Virus record (IMG/VR): IMGVR_UViG_3300047318_000256
Span: 1 to 27,165 of that record
From: a virus
DNA length: 27,165 nucleotides
Strand: one strand, 5' to 3'
Part shown: in pieces, positions 26,842 to 27,165 of the stretch
How positions within the stretch are numbered: position 1 is the stretch's first letter
Layout: each line of letters starts with the position of its first letter
Translations under genes and position numbers: made by a program
The notes under the pieces: generated by a model
Told to the model about the DNA's origin: nothing
Seen by the model: only the letters and a program-made list of their open reading frames with translations
The model's database searches: none

Positions 26842-27165
26842 CCTCGTTATCCTCCTGTTTGTCGAATGTGTATCTGCGCCCCAGGGCCTTATCAGCCGGA
26901 TAGTTTTCTAGATAGTCGGCGGCACGCCTTAGTACTTCCGGCCTATCTCTTGCCCCACGGGCCAGCAATTGCCCGTTACAACGGGCACACAAAAGGCCCC
27001 TGATCGCTTCCGTTTTGTGGCAGTGATCAACGGCAAGATTGGTACGTCGTGACTCTAGGCAGATAGCACAAACCCCGCCCTGATGTTCAAAGAGAGTTCG
27101 GTAATCCTCGTTTGTGAGGCCGTATGTCTTGAGTAGCCGCGCATTGCGGCTAGAGGCCCGCGGGG
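26834..27165 (-). CDS. Endonuclease VII-like HNH nuclease (partial at window end)
   Basis: About 110 residues are visible; the N-terminus lies beyond the window. The sequence 'RLLKTYGLTNEDYRTLFEHQ', then 'GGVCAICLES', 'LAVDHCHKTEAIRGLLCARC' and 'NGQLL' is the pattern of recombination endonuclease VII: two Cys pairs holding zinc, and the D-H-C-H active site. Members resolve branched DNA (T4 gp49) or act as free HNH nucleases. The first gene seen of the leftward block. Arg-rich tail before the acidic end (KQEDNEDG). Confidence 0.85.
   Translation of the reverse strand, partial: PRASSRNARLLKTYGLTNEDYRTLFEHQGGVCAICLESRRTNLAVDHCHKTEAIRGLLCARCNGQLLARGARDRPEVLRRAADYLENYPADKALGRRYTFDKQEDNEDG

Overview
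The window looks like part of the genome of a tailed, long-tailed (siphovirus-like) bacteriophage of a high-GC actinobacterium, most likely a Streptomyces phage. Reasons: the tail gene order is typical (connector, tail terminator, major tail protein, tail assembly chaperone pair, tape measure, tail tip, lysis); one gene encodes an Lsr2-type nucleoid protein, a family of actinobacteria and their phages; GTG and TTG starts are common; and the replication and nucleotide genes are phage-like. No integrase, attachment site, tRNA or CRISPR array was seen. A CI-like repressor was not recognised either, so lifestyle cannot be settled from this window.

Layout. (1) Positions 1-10825, rightward: head-tail connector, tail terminator, a 55-residue protein, major tail protein, an HK97-gp10-like protein, a tail assembly chaperone with a clear -1 frameshift site (CCCAAAA) that yields a longer fusion protein, a 1006-residue tape measure, a 1028-residue tail-tip protein carrying apparent carbohydrate-binding insertions, a membrane/coiled-coil protein and a CHAP endolysin. 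(2) Positions 10826-19460: about a dozen small, mostly leftward genes, nearly all monocistronic. Most have a nearly identical promoter (TTGCAC, 17 bp, wTwAAT-like) whose spacer is often a GCACACCC-N5-GGGTGTGC palindrome, a stem-loop close to the predicted mRNA 5' end, sometimes a CCAGCGGAAAG leader, and a GGGCCCC-type hairpin at the 3' end. This gives a regulon of self-contained gene cassettes. It includes lsr2, a two-TM membrane protein (possible holin), a secreted peptide and several Cys-pair proteins. A DUF3987-like ATPase (17702-18997) lies inside this region. (3) Positions 19497-27165, leftward and tightly packed with overlapping start/stop codons: an endonuclease VII-like protein (cut by the window end), two small proteins, a primase split into zinc-finger and TOPRIM ORFs in overlapping frames, a DUF6378-like protein, two small proteins, a metallophosphoesterase, a sigma-factor-like protein, a two-TM membrane protein, a class II ribonucleotide reductase, ThyX and dCMP deaminase, with two tiny zinc-ribbon proteins between the last three.

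How it works together: the right arm builds the tail and lyses the host. The far leftward block supplies primer synthesis and dNTPs (RNR, then dCMP deaminase giving dUMP, then ThyX giving dTMP). The middle block is probably accessory host-takeover and regulatory genes under one shared repressor or activator. The points most worth checking are the promoter/operator/leader-hairpin regulon, a three-part ORF (13198-14367) that seems to have translated two former intergenic leaders, and the ribonucleotide reductase, whose conserved N-terminus lies upstream of any ATG, GTG or TTG and seems to begin at an ATA codon.
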